64,000 bases of DNA, taken from NCBI GenBank assembly GCA_006503475.1, contig RSEH01000174.1, positions 39,984 to 103,983 of the forward strand, read 5' to 3'. Source of the DNA: Stentor roeselii. Its lineage: Eukaryota > Ciliophora > Heterotrichea > Heterotrichida > Stentoridae. The translations under genes were made by a program, and so were the position numbers. The notes below the pieces were generated by a model. The model did no database searches. It saw only the letters and a list, made by a program, of their open reading frames with translations, and was not told the origin of the DNA. Positions 53,608 to 63,827 of the stretch are shown piece by piece; within the stretch, counting starts at the first letter, position 1; every line of letters begins with the position of its first letter.

Positions 53608-54294
53608 TTAGTAAATAAACCTCGCTACATGAGACCGGGCGTTTTTATTTCCCAGACTTGAAATACGAGATTTATCAATCGAAGCTTTGCAGCTGATGAC
53701 TTCAGATTTATTTACACTACCGTTTTTACTTCTTTTAAAGTCAATATTTTCCTTCAACTCATTAAGATAATGACTCATATTTTCACGAAATTCAGTTTTT
53801 TCATTCTTGAGTTCATTGAGCTTCTTTAAATATCTTTGTTTCCTGAACTTGACCCCTTCTTTTTCAAGTTCAATCTTATGAATCATCTGAATTTTCCAGA
53901 AAGGTTCAGTTTTTTCGTCAACGAGGTGACTGACGATAACATTTGCAAGTATTTCATTCCCGCTGCACAAAAAGTAAGACTTTGTACTCGCTGAGCTGTT
54001 TGGATTGATTTTAAAGCTGCAGGTTGCCATGACTGAAGCCAGAAAGACATAGTTTTCCTGAATCAGTGAAAGAGAAATTGAAAGATCTTCACTCATATCG
54101 AAAGTTAAAAGGTCTTTGAACTTTAGCTTTTTTTCTGAAGGTTTACTTGAAGTGGTTGTTTGGACTTGTGTACCTACTTGGAATTTTAATTTAAATGAAC
54201 GACTTGGGTGCTCGTTTTTCAGGAATTTCAAGGTTTGCACTCGGAATGATATGCATAATGATTTGGAGCTTTCAGTAACCTGCGTCGATGACAT
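53608..54294 (-). CDS. Beta-sandwich (C2-like) hypothetical protein
   Basis: 228 residues from ATG 54294 (MSSTQVTESSKS). The N-terminal 120 residues alternate hydrophobic and polar positions like a C2-type beta sandwich (LCISFRVQTLKFL, SFKLKFQVG, LSISLSLIQENYVFLASVMATCSF). They lack the Asp clusters of calcium-binding C2 domains. A charged helix or coiled-coil follows (KKLNELKNEKTEFRENM). I do not recognise it. The gene runs co-directionally with the cyclin 169 nt away. Confidence 0.6.
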   Translation of the reverse strand: MSSTQVTESSKSLCISFRVQTLKFLKNEHPSRSFKLKFQVGTQVQTTTSSKPSEKKLKFKDLLTFDMSEDLSISLSLIQENYVFLASVMATCSFKINPNSSASTKSYFLCSGNEILANVIVSHLVDEKTEPFWKIQMIHKIELEKEGVKFRKQRYLKKLNELKNEKTEFRENMSHYLNELKENIDFKRSKNGSVNKSEVISCKASIDKSRISSLGNKNARSHVARFIY

Positions 54295-54818
54295 TTATAT
54301 TCAAAATTATGCACTTTATGAATGTTACTTGAAATGGCGCTGTTTTGTTTAGGAGTGGGTTAGGTGGATGGGAAATGTGGGGAAATTAGGGTTTTGGAAT
54401 AGGGATTTTTGGATCAGGAATTAGAGACTTTGGGAAGGGGAGTGAGTTTTATGATTGTTTTTTAAGGATTTTAAGGGGTTTGAGTTAGTGATTGGGAATG
54501 TAAGCTTTTTTTAGGTTGAAGATATGTTGTGATTACTATAAAGATTGGATTAAGAAATTAGGAATAATGAGAGTTGATTTATTCTCATAAATTAGAGAAT
54601 TGGTTTCAGAAGGTTATTTGATTTCATTTATTTTATAATAGTTAGAGGAAAGAGTTTTTAAATATTATGTAGTTGTAATTATCTTTTGAGATTTTTTTTA
54701 TATTACAAGTTATATGCTTCTAATGAGCATATAATGACTAATATGTAATTTTAATTAACTTTTTCAGAAGCTAGTTATCTTTACTGTTATTATTCAGCTA
54801 TTCTGATTTATTACTTAA
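54295..54818. other. Intergenic region
   Basis: 524 bases between two minus-strand genes. The 150 bases next to 54294 are nearly free of C on the plus strand (G-poor on the coding strand), as seen upstream of other starts, and contain many GGG runs. From about 54510 composition becomes very AT-rich, marking the edge of the 54.8-64 kb island. No ORF or RNA is supportable. Confidence 0.45.
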
Positions 54819-55763
54819 TTAATCAAAGGAAACTCTTTTTATCTTATATTTGTACCTTGTCACTTCATTATATTTATGCATGGTTTTGAAGCAGATTTGA
54901 TAAGTACGGTTATTGAATGGAATAAGCACAATTGATAAAGAATTATTTTTCATATAATCAAGGTAAGAATTTTCAATCAAAGATGCAATATTAGTATCAT
55001 ATTCTTTATATTCACCTGTTTCAGTCTTGAAGAACCATTTATATTTTCTTATAAAATGTTCATTAAGATTAGTATCTGAAGCTTTTCGTATCACTAATCT
55101 AATTGTATCTTCATTATAATTCTTTCTCCTTTGTCTGTGAGGTTCTCCTAACTGTGCAAATTCAATATAATAAGTTGCTCCATAATAATTTATTTCCCTA
55201 TTTAATGAATATGAAATGTAATGGTCAAGTGTGAGTTCATAATAAATTTCCCTATAGTAAGTTTCAATTATGTAATTAGATCCATCATCATAATTTCTAA
55301 ATTCCCCATCATTTTCAAGATAACTCCATTTATAATTCTCATCAAAACTAAATTTCTCTTCTAAATCTTTAAATTCTTTTTCCATTTCTTCACAATACTT
55401 TTCTTCATCATGTGAAATCATTATTCTCCTATATCCATCATTTTTAATATGTCCTTTATATTTTTCTTCTAAATTTAGGTGTAAATTATATTTGAAAATA
55501 ATAAATGCAGAATCATAATCAACTAGATGATATCTCTCAAATTTATTTCTCTTTGATACTAAAGAATCTGAGGGTTTAGATATTAGATTCGAATCAGGAT
55601 TAAGAAGCGGAGGCGGATTCAGCTTTAAAGGAGGTTGAAGGTATTGACACGGAAATCCAGGAATAGAAACTTGGGACGGAATCAACAATGGAGGAGGAGG
55701 GTGGATAGAAATTTGAAAAGGCATAGAAAATGGTGGTAAAGTATTTACTGGGTTTGGGATCAT
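54819..55763 (-). CDS. Proline-rich protein with two WWE domains (may be the 3' part of the gene at 55977)
   Basis: 314 residues if read from the ATG at 55763 (MIPNPVNTLPPFSM). A Pro-rich segment (residues 1-65, PPPPLLIPSQV) precedes two WWE-like domains. The first reads KWSYLENDGEFRNYDDGSNYIIE and ends HRQRRKNYNEDTIRLVIRK. The second reads KWFFKTETGEYKEYD, then IENSYLDY and RYKYKIKRVSF. The W, Y and IE positions and closing RxxRR-like strands fit WWE domains, which bind iso-ADP-ribose of poly-ADP-ribose chains and occur in E3 ligases and PARPs. The frame is open without an ATG for another 70 codons upstream, up to the TAA at 55977-55979, so this may be the C-terminal half of one gene. Confidence 0.7.
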   Translation of the reverse strand: MIPNPVNTLPPFSMPFQISIHPPPPLLIPSQVSIPGFPCQYLQPPLKLNPPPLLNPDSNLISKPSDSLVSKRNKFERYHLVDYDSAFIIFKYNLHLNLEEKYKGHIKNDGYRRIMISHDEEKYCEEMEKEFKDLEEKFSFDENYKWSYLENDGEFRNYDDGSNYIIETYYREIYYELTLDHYISYSLNREINYYGATYYIEFAQLGEPHRQRRKNYNEDTIRLVIRKASDTNLNEHFIRKYKWFFKTETGEYKEYDTNIASLIENSYLDYMKNNSLSIVLIPFNNRTYQICFKTMHKYNEVTRYKYKIKRVSFD

Positions 55764-55976
55764 ATTTGGTAATATTTCTTTACAATTCTTGTCATCTTTG
55801 ATAAGCTGCTGTATATTTCGGTTGAAAAACTTGCAAGAATCAAAATTTCCAGGTAAATTATTTGATGAATTGTGTATGCTATTATCAATTTCCTTTTTCT
55901 CTTCATTATAATTTGTTTTATATAAGTTTTCATATAGTGAAGTAAATTTCGGTACCTGAAGATCACTAAAGATTAT

Positions 55977-56693
55977 TTAATCATCAACTTCTTTAATTTC
56001 TTCGATCTCATTCAGAATTCGCAGTGCTTCATCATTTTTTTTCAATGATTTTTTAATCTTTATAAGTTTTTCAAATATTGAATTTTTTTCACGTTCAAGA
56101 TTTTCAATTTTTTCCTTAAATGAATCTCTAATTTCATCCTTCAATTTTTCATTATAAGCTTCTTTTTCCTCATTAATCAATTTATTTTCATCTTCGAGTT
56201 TCTTTAATTTAATTTGTAAGTTACTTATCTCATTTTCCACTTCTTTCGGAATTCGATTAAGATCACGAAATTCTTCCCCAATTCGAATTGATTCAATTTC
56301 AAAGACAGCTTGTAATTCATTAGAGATCATTTTAGTGTGATCTGAAAGAAATGATATTCGATGAGTATCGAAATAGACAGATTTGAATTTAATAATTTTT
56401 TGGACACTCGATTTTATGCCTTTGAGATTTTTTATTGCAGTTGATGATACATCGAAGATTATTGAAATAGTCTCATTAGCAGCTTTTGTAATATTAATTA
56501 TGTGTTGTTTTATATCCAATCTCAGAGCTTTTAAATTGAATTTTAAGATATGATGATCGGAAATAGGATTTATTGAATGCTTGAATTTTTCAAAGTGATT
56601 CCATGAATGACTTTTGCAGAAATATTGGTTTGGTTCGCATATCTCGCAGATAGACTTTACTTCTCTTCTACATCCTGAGAATCCGCACAACAT
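55977..56693 (-). CDS. B-box-like finger and coiled-coil protein (TRIM-like, no RING)
   Basis: 238 residues, ending at a TAA. The N-terminus carries zinc ligands Cys3, Cys8, Cys16, Cys19, Cys26, His29, His33 and His39, a B-box-like C-x4-C-x7-C-x2-C-x6-C-x2-H-x3-H pattern. A long helical stretch follows, with coiled coil near residues 140-230 (IKLKKLEDENKLINEEKEAYNEKL). The stop is the only break before the frame continues through the proline-rich and WWE region for 386 more codons (54819-55976). Hypotheses are one disrupted or read-through gene, or two genes. The same finger pattern reappears at 63828. B-box/coiled-coil proteins usually oligomerise and act in ubiquitin-linked or innate-immune responses; that is inference here. 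Confidence 0.72.
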   Translation of the reverse strand: MLCGFSGCRREVKSICEICEPNQYFCKSHSWNHFEKFKHSINPISDHHILKFNLKALRLDIKQHIINITKAANETISIIFDVSSTAIKNLKGIKSSVQKIIKFKSVYFDTHRISFLSDHTKMISNELQAVFEIESIRIGEEFRDLNRIPKEVENEISNLQIKLKKLEDENKLINEEKEAYNEKLKDEIRDSFKEKIENLEREKNSIFEKLIKIKKSLKKNDEALRILNEIEEIKEVDD

Positions 56694-57031
56694 TTTTATA
56701 TTCCAATGTGCCTATATTATTTCAACAGCCTTATTAGGCTTTTTGATAAAATTTTAGTAGATTTTAAAATTTTGTAATGTTTTCATAACCTATATAGAAA
56801 AATTCACCTTAACTTATATAAAATATCTCAAGACCTACTAAAACTATAATTTAATCTTTGTTAATCTGTATACTAAACTAATAAAAGTAATCCTATTTAT
56901 CCATATTAACTAAATAATATAACGTCACTAAAATTTTACGATATTCAAAGGAGGTGAATGTTTATATTACTATAAAGACATAGTCAATTCGAATTTCAAC
57001 CATTTTACATTCTAGAATTTTCTAAAGAAAA
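56694..57031. promoter_or_regulatory. Bidirectional intergenic region between finger and GTPase genes
   Basis: 338 bases separate the minus-strand finger gene from the plus-strand GTPase gene, so both promoters must lie here. It is AT-rich with several TATATA/TTATATAAAA-type words near 56810-56825. No palindrome or obvious operator was found. Confidence 0.45.
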
Positions 57032-59428
57032 ATGGGAGGTACAACTTCAGATTCATCGATGACAGATGTTAAAGCTTCTTGGCTGGAAGATTTATACAGA
57101 AAGCTCCCAATTGAAGATACTCGAGAGCTGGGTATGAAATACATATCAATATTTTCACAATTGATTAAAGGACAGTACATCGTCACATCAATAGGTGAGC
57201 AAAGTCTAGGCAAATCTTTCTTTTTAAACGAAATATTTGGAACTAATTTCACAGCAAAGCGATCAACAAGCCAAGGAAAATGCACAATGAACATGAACCT
57301 AAGTACTGATAAAGGATTCAACCTTATCGACTTCGAAGGATTCGATAGTGACGAAAACACAGTAAAAAGAGACAATTCTAACATTTCATTTGCATTAGCT
57401 TTCTCTCATGTAACCCTCATTCACCTAGATCAAAGAAAGATACATTCAAGGTTTATTGATAGATTTTCCTTTGCATTTTGGCTTGCTATAAAGAAAATGA
57501 AGTTCAATCAATTGAAATTACCTAAAATTATCTTGTTAATCAGAAATCCTGAAATTGATGAAGAACTTGACGATTGTGAAAAAATGATTGAAAGATTTAC
57601 CAAGAGTGTTAATGAAAAATTGAATTCTTATAATGAAGAGTTAAGAAAAATTATAATGAAAGGAATCAAGGAGACAAATAAGCAGGAGGTTTTGAATAGA
57701 ATTATTCCTGATGATGAATGTTATCGATTTAAACATGATGGATTTCAATTGATTTTCTGGGATACCGTTCAAAAAAAATACTTAAGCAGGAAAAGTAATA
57801 CATTAGTTGATTTCGATAAAAGTAATTTTTTGGAATTGATCCATCAAAATCTATTAAATGAAATTGATGGTCTATCAGCAAACAATAAATCAATAACACA
57901 ATGCAAATTATTGAATTCAGAACAACTTAAAGAAAGTTTTAAATTACTCGAAAAAAAATTACCAAAAATAAGCAAAAAATTTCAATGTTTAAAATATTAC
58001 ATCCTAGGAATTGAACTAGATTTTCATTACGAATGTCTCGATTTCAATCAACTCAGTATTATTATTGAAACCTTACAAAACATTATTTCTATTTTTCAGC
58101 AAGAAAAAAAAACTATCCTAAAAGTCAGTTCTCCAAATTTAATTAACATTCAAGAGGAAAAGAAAAAAAATTTAAACAGCTTGGGAAAGGAGTTCTCAAA
58201 AATTATCCAAAATGATGATATTAAGTTAAAAATTATCCAGTCTTTAATAACAGGCTCAGCAAATGAATACAGCAAGTATCTTGGACTATTTTTTATAAAT
58301 GAATTAATCAAACATAAAAAAATCGAAAATTTTAAATATTTTTCATCTGATCAACTCTTAAAAATAACTAAAAAAAACTTTATTTTTTCTGTTCTTGAGA
58401 TTATCCTAAAATACAATAATGAAGATTACAATGAATTATTAGAAAATGAATTTAATAAAATCAGAATAATCAGGAATTATTTTAAATCTCTTTGCTATTT
58501 TGAAAAAACTGATGCATTTTATAAAGAATCATTAGAAAAATTTTTCATTGATAACTTTTATGTTGTTATTTTTTCTTTGGTGATGGAAAGATTTGAAAAA
58601 ATATTTGAAGCAGAAATAAACTGGAAGGATCATTACCTTGATATCTCTGAAACAATAAAAAAAATAAAGTATTTTAGGTGGAGTGTTTGGTGTGTGAAAA
58701 TAGAAGAACTCATCAAAATTCTAGAACTTCCTAATCTATCTGACTTCCAAGAATTCTTCAATAAATTGAAAATATTTTTCAATAACTACATAAAAGATTT
58801 AATCCTACACGCCAAAGAAAAGTACAAAATAGCATCAGAAAGAAAAACTATTTTAATTGAAAGGTCTCATTTTTTGAAGCAAGTAAATATTGAGATATCA
58901 AGAGTTCCAGCTAAGATCTCATATTATTCAGGCCATTCGATTCCACCAGTAGGGGGACTTTTGCTTGGGTTTTCAGAGTATTTTGGATTGACAACTTTTA
59001 TTGAAATAGATGAAGTCGGTGCAGCTGGACTAGGACTAGGAGCCTTTATTAGTAATTTGGTATTTTCACAATTTTTGATAAGATGGGGAATGAAAAAAAT
59101 TTTTGTATTAACAGACAATGAGCTTGAGTATGAAGATGTTTTTGAAGTAGGAAATAATATAGAAAAAAACGTGAAAATAATCAATGTTACTGATAAGAAT
59201 TCATTGAGGAATTTTGAATTTGGAGATAATTACCCACAGTATACTGTATCGCCTAATACTTTAAGAATTAAGAATCACGTGAAATTGTCAGATAAAAGTT
59301 TACTTTCAGGGGTGATTTATTCGCAGTATTTCATAAACTTGAAGAAGAATCGGATTTCTGAATTAAATCCAGATCAAATAGACAGCACTATACAAGAATT
59401 GTTGAGTATTAGTTTATTAAGTAATTAG
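57032..59428 (+). CDS. GBP/VLIG-like large GTPase
   Basis: 798 residues. The GTPase domain lies within about residues 35-300. The P-loop is GEQSLGKS (residues 55-62), the switch region is STSQGKCTM, and the DxEG motif is DFEG (100-103), with RNPEIDEE in the G4 area. This pattern is closest to guanylate-binding or very large inducible GTPases, which form membrane-associated assemblies. MGGTTS at the N-terminus fits the MGxxxS N-myristoylation consensus. Residues about 300-620 are Lys/Ile/Asn-rich helices. A hydrophobic stretch near 650-690 (AAGLGLGAFISNLVFSQFLI) may be a membrane anchor. Codon use is more AT-rich than in the housekeeping genes. A WWE/B-box gene lies head-to-head. The classification is moderate. 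Confidence 0.75.
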   Translation: MGGTTSDSSMTDVKASWLEDLYRKLPIEDTRELGMKYISIFSQLIKGQYIVTSIGEQSLGKSFFLNEIFGTNFTAKRSTSQGKCTMNMNLSTDKGFNLIDFEGFDSDENTVKRDNSNISFALAFSHVTLIHLDQRKIHSRFIDRFSFAFWLAIKKMKFNQLKLPKIILLIRNPEIDEELDDCEKMIERFTKSVNEKLNSYNEELRKIIMKGIKETNKQEVLNRIIPDDECYRFKHDGFQLIFWDTVQKKYLSRKSNTLVDFDKSNFLELIHQNLLNEIDGLSANNKSITQCKLLNSEQLKESFKLLEKKLPKISKKFQCLKYYILGIELDFHYECLDFNQLSIIIETLQNIISIFQQEKKTILKVSSPNLINIQEEKKKNLNSLGKEFSKIIQNDDIKLKIIQSLITGSANEYSKYLGLFFINELIKHKKIENFKYFSSDQLLKITKKNFIFSVLEIILKYNNEDYNELLENEFNKIRIIRNYFKSLCYFEKTDAFYKESLEKFFIDNFYVVIFSLVMERFEKIFEAEINWKDHYLDISETIKKIKYFRWSVWCVKIEELIKILELPNLSDFQEFFNKLKIFFNNYIKDLILHAKEKYKIASERKTILIERSHFLKQVNIEISRVPAKISYYSGHSIPPVGGLLLGFSEYFGLTTFIEIDEVGAAGLGLGAFISNLVFSQFLIRWGMKKIFVLTDNELEYEDVFEVGNNIEKNVKIINVTDKNSLRNFEFGDNYPQYTVSPNTLRIKNHVKLSDKSLLSGVIYSQYFINLKKNRISELNPDQIDSTIQELLSISLLSN

Positions 59429-60351
59429 AAATTAGTTAAAATTTAGAAGAAGATTAAATTGAAAGCTTTAGTTTATGTAATTTACTCTTTAGCTATTTGC
59501 TATTTATTTATATAGTTGAGATTTTGTGATACTTAAGTATGAGAATAATGATATCAGTATTGAATAGGTCATGCAAGTATTCTCTGAACATTTTCTTATT
59601 GATTAAATAAAATTCTCATTACAGCACCCATTTGATACAATTATAATAAAAATATACTTATCGATGTTTAAATTTGTAATCATTATTTTCAGGTAATTAT
59701 TAGTTGTTCATGGTAGCTGAACTTGATACCAAATTGCTAATTCAAGATAACTACTTAATTTTCAAGAAGATTACTTAAAAGAAATAGATCTATGAATAAA
59801 ATTATATTGAATTTGTCTCTCAATATTTAATTAGAATATAAATGCTAATGAAGGAGTCAAATTAGTGGAAGTTAAATGAATTTCTATTGCCTGTCTTTAT
59901 TTATGGTTGATGATTTAAATATTTGATAAAGTATTTAATCTAATTATTTTAATGTTTTTTGAGAATCATATAATGATTAATAACTTTTACCGCTGATATT
60001 ATGTAATTGCAATTTAGATTTCTTACAAATATATCAACTTTATCCAACTTTTTAATCGACCTTTAACATATTAAAGTCCATAATTTTTTTACCCAAAATT
60101 AACTAAAAATAAAACTTTTTACGTTCTCTTCAAATCCGTATTTTAAACATTCTATGATCAGATCCTCTAATAATAATAGTTTTAATCTAAAAAATTTATT
60201 GTTTCTAGGTCTCGAACCATTAAAGCCAGTTAAATTAATATTTTTTATCATAAATTGAATCCAAGACTCTCAAAGTTCAACATTTTCAAAATCAAGACAT
60301 TTCTAAAAGTATTTCTCTAATACAACTAAATACCTTCCATTTATAATAAGT
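59429..60351. other. Intergenic region
   Basis: 923 bases of AT-rich sequence between two plus-strand genes, with no ORF or RNA gene I can support. The last 120 bases are G-poor and probably contain the promoter of the next gene. Confidence 0.45.
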
Positions 60352-61143
60352 ATGAGCAATTTCAAAAATATAGACACTTCCCAGGTTAATCAAAGAGTCA
60401 ATAATGAAGACCCAAATGACGAAATACCTAAACTGAAGATAAATTTTTTAGGTTTAATGAATGACATGAAGTTGTTTTTCTTGGTAGTCAAAAAGAAATT
60501 TGAAATAATCGAAAAATCCCTTCTGGCATTTGTTGAGAATAATTATTCTAAGAAGAATAGCTACATACATCAAGATTTAATTCAACTTATGAATTTAGAT
60601 TCTAGACAACGAGAAAGAATCATGATCCCAGAAGAAGTCCAAACACGTGAAATGATAGAAAAGGGTAAAAGAAAAATAAATCAATTTTTTGTTTTGAATT
60701 TAAACCCGCCAGATGATATTGAAAGAGATAGAAGAAGATACTTAAAACCTTTGGTGATTAAGGTCAAAACCTTGAAAATTTACATAAAAATTATTAGATT
60801 TATACTGAAATTGGATGAAAAAACTGGGATTAAGGAACTAGACTCAAGTTATAGTCTTTTTATCGATCATACAAGTAGATATCCAGAAGAACTTAAGGAT
60901 ATCATTAAGGTAAGATGTAAAAATAAGAAAATTTTGGGGAAGTTGTTTAACAATAATCAAGTTAGAATTGGAAACTTCAAAATTTTTATTGAAATTTTGT
61001 TTAATCAAGATATTCAGACACTTATAAATAATTATTCCATTTCTTGCTGTAAAAAGTCAATACATTCGGATTTGTGTGAGTTAAAGTGGAAGCTTTTAAG
61101 AGACTGGATCTTTTATTTAATTACAAGAGTTTATTATGAATAG
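60352..61143 (+). CDS. Helical hypothetical protein in the AT-rich island
   Basis: 263 residues, rich in Ile, Lys and Asn, with amphipathic helices throughout (MNDMKLFFLVVKKKFEIIEKSLLAF, IEKGKRKINQFFVL, TLKIYIKIIRFILKL). A few Cys (SCCKKS, HSDLC) lie near the C-terminus. No catalytic motif, signal peptide or convincing membrane segment is seen. I do not recognise the family. Its composition matches the neighbouring GTPase gene rather than the housekeeping genes, so it may belong to the same lineage-specific island. Confidence 0.55.
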   Translation: MSNFKNIDTSQVNQRVNNEDPNDEIPKLKINFLGLMNDMKLFFLVVKKKFEIIEKSLLAFVENNYSKKNSYIHQDLIQLMNLDSRQRERIMIPEEVQTREMIEKGKRKINQFFVLNLNPPDDIERDRRRYLKPLVIKVKTLKIYIKIIRFILKLDEKTGIKELDSSYSLFIDHTSRYPEELKDIIKVRCKNKKILGKLFNNNQVRIGNFKIFIEILFNQDIQTLINNYSISCCKKSIHSDLCELKWKLLRDWIFYLITRVYYE

Positions 61144-62394
61144 ATTAGATTTTAATGAAGTTTGGATTATTTAGTGCTACTAAGTCGAATTTAGGTCTAT
61201 AGGTAATATTGATATTGATAAATCATTAATTCCTTCCCTTTAAACTCAAGATAAAATTCCTTATATTAAGTCATTCGATAAATTTATCAATCAGGGAATT
61301 CTTTCCCACATTTTTTGGAATTTTTTAAGTTCTTGATCATTTTACATCAGTCTTGAAGGCATAAAACACTAATTTAACAGAGGATATCCCAAGCCAAAAA
61401 TGAGTAAATCTACTATATAAATAACTCAATCAGAAAAAAGCTGTTGAGAACATCATTAGAATGCTATACAGTTTAATCGTTAATATAAGCTTTAACATAA
61501 ATAGAATCGATTTAAAGAAATTCAAAACTCTCAGACTTTTCTTTGTTCCTCACTACATTTTTGCAAAAAATGACCCAAAATGATGAGACCTAAGAAATCT
61601 ACAAGCTTTCTAAGGATCTGAAAAATTAAACTTTAGAGAATCGGGTTTCTCTGTGAAAATCTATTTATTTTCTGTAGAGAAGTATTAAAATCTTTCCAGA
61701 TTTAACAGAAAAGAGTAATTTCTAAAACTCTTTGATTAATAAAATTTAATAATAAGGATGGAGTTGATATCAAGCTGCAAGGCTGATAAAACATAAAAAT
61801 TCTGATATTATTTTAACATCCTCTTGAAACACCTTTTGAAAGCTCTAATTCGATCGAGTTCTGTATTAAACGGTCAATTTTATCAAGGTTTATCAAAAGA
61901 CATTCACAAATTATGCATTTAATCATAAATATTCATATAAATTCTAAATATTACTTTATCATTTTACTTAAGACAAAGAATCATTCTTGATAAACATTTC
62001 TTCAAACCCTTTATACATAAAATCCAAGATTTGAAGAGCATTTGCTTTGACGTGATGAATAACTAAAATAACTAATAATCTTATACTTTTTTTAAGCACA
62101 CAGAGCAAATTATGAATAAAGTTGATTTCGAACATTATTTGCTACTATATCAAGTCTTTTAACAACAGGAAAAAATTCTAAAATTGAATAATTCTGAAAT
62201 AATTCACTAAGCAATATGAATCAATCTAATCATCACAAGGCAAATTTTCTAAGCATTTCATTATTGGCTCTTCACTATCAGAAAAATCCTGCATAATATA
62301 CAGATATTTAAATGATTCTTTTATCGCCTAGTCCTTGAACATAAACAAATCAATTCTAATTTAAAAAAAATCTGAATACAATGAGCCTAGTCAG
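61144..62394. other. Gene-poor region
   Basis: 1.25 kb of AT-rich sequence without supportable genes, RNAs or repeats. It leads into the Rab pseudogene and may contain the unrecognisable 5' part of it. Confidence 0.4.
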
Positions 62395-62674
62395 CCTTCA
62401 AATTGCAAGAATTAAAAATCAGAAACTTCTGAAATTGCAAGATATCGATCAATATAAGGACTTTATATAAAGGTGCCCAGCAATACTTATTGTTTTTGAA
62501 GTCTTCTGCTGAATCATTTTAGCTATAGAAAGTTTCCTTGTTCAAGAAAGGGTAGATGCTTCTGATGGTGCTTTGTTTGTTACTGTTGCAAACAAGATTG
62601 GGCTTGAAGGTCATGTTTCATTTGAAGTTGCATATCAAGTTGTGATGAGATTCAAACTATTTGCATTAAAGTAA
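62395..62674 (+). pseudogene. Rab-type small GTPase pseudogene fragment
   Basis: Successive frames read LLKLQ, ARYRSI, then PAILIVFEVFC, ESFLVQERVD and TVANKIGLEGHVSFEVAYQVVMRFKL, the order found in Rab GTPases. There the text would include LxIWDTAGQERYRSI, a VYDV strand, ESF, the NKxDLE G4 motif and an AxxxAxxF stretch. WDTAGQE is missing between KLQ and RYRSI, TAA and TGA stops and at least two frameshifts occur, and NKID has become NKIG. The fragment ends at TAA 62672-62674. No P-loop is recognisable upstream. Confidence 0.65.
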
Positions 62675-63827
62675 GTGACTTGATTAGGGCCTAAAAATAA
62701 GTAATGATTGTGGGATGATTCAGTATTTGATATGCTCAATAGAAAACACTTAATCCATTCTAATAGACTTCATAGACATGCAATATTTAAGTTGATGTCT
62801 ACCTTTAAATGTAATATAGATCCATTCATCGTTAGATAGCATCAAGGTGAAAAAGACCTAGTAATATTAGTCTTAAACAATCAGATAAATCCTTGATTCT
62901 CGATGTGGATTAGTAGATTTCTCCTAAATTAAATAATCTAATTGTTTATAGAGGGATTACTACATATAATTAACTTTCCATCCAATTCACTTTTCCCTAA
63001 TAACACATAGCTTCTGACACCCTCATAATCTCATAATAATTATAATCCCTCTAATTTCAACTCTTTCAATTTCACTGTGTTTATTTTATAGCTCATCTAG
63101 AGGGACTTCGCACTTTCTCATCATAACAAAAAGACTTTGAATACTTTCATCATCTATAATTTTTTATATTTTAAGAAGATCAGGCTAATCTTGAAAAAGA
63201 GTTGATGATCCTTTTGAAACTTTTTGATGAATCAGTTTTTAAATCTATTTCTTTCCATTTTCACTCTTACGAAATCACCATTTAGAACTTTTCAATATCA
63301 CTGAATAATTTATCCAATTTTGCCTAACTTATATGATTAAAACGAAAACAAACACCCTGATTAACTAGAGTAATTCCAGAAATTACAAGGAATGATAAAA
63401 TTCTAAAAGTAGCCATGATATGATTCAAATTACTTAAAAAATACTCTAATTCCACCTACCTCTTCAAATTGTATACCCTAATATTCCTAGACCTATCCTT
63501 CTGATCCCAACAACTCATCTATAAAAAAATAATCTTTCTTCCTAATCAAATTTCCAATTCAGCCTCAAGCAAGAAAAACACTAAAAAACCCTCTAAAACC
63601 AAAAATCCTGATACCCAAATACCCAAATCCATAACAAACCCAAAAAATCCCCAATTCCAATCCCCCTAAATTTTCCAAGTCCATTAACACCCATCCATTT
63701 TTTTTAAAAAAACATAGACATTCAAAACATAGATCCAAAAAAAAAATTTAAATTTAAAATTCAATAATAGCCACAAAAAAAAAAATCACGACCCAAGCTT
63801 CACCTTCTTCATATTCCAATATAAATA
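62675..63827. other. Gene-poor region and likely 5' flank of the edge gene
   Basis: 1.15 kb without supportable ORFs. From about 63450 to 63800 the plus strand is almost free of G and rich in A and C, an extreme form of the composition seen upstream of other starts; the promoter of the gene at 63828 should lie there. Confidence 0.45.

Noticed and set aside
55954-55985. A 15-nt intron removing the TAA at 55977-55979
   Set aside because: The only frame-preserving 15-mer ending in AG over the stop starts with TT and has C at position 10, unlike all other introns here. Left open as a finding but not annotated as an intron.
60195-60240. Possible minus-strand tRNA because of TCTCGAACC
   Set aside because: The flanking bases do not form a T stem, and no anticodon or acceptor stem can be drawn. 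No tRNA gene was found anywhere in the window.
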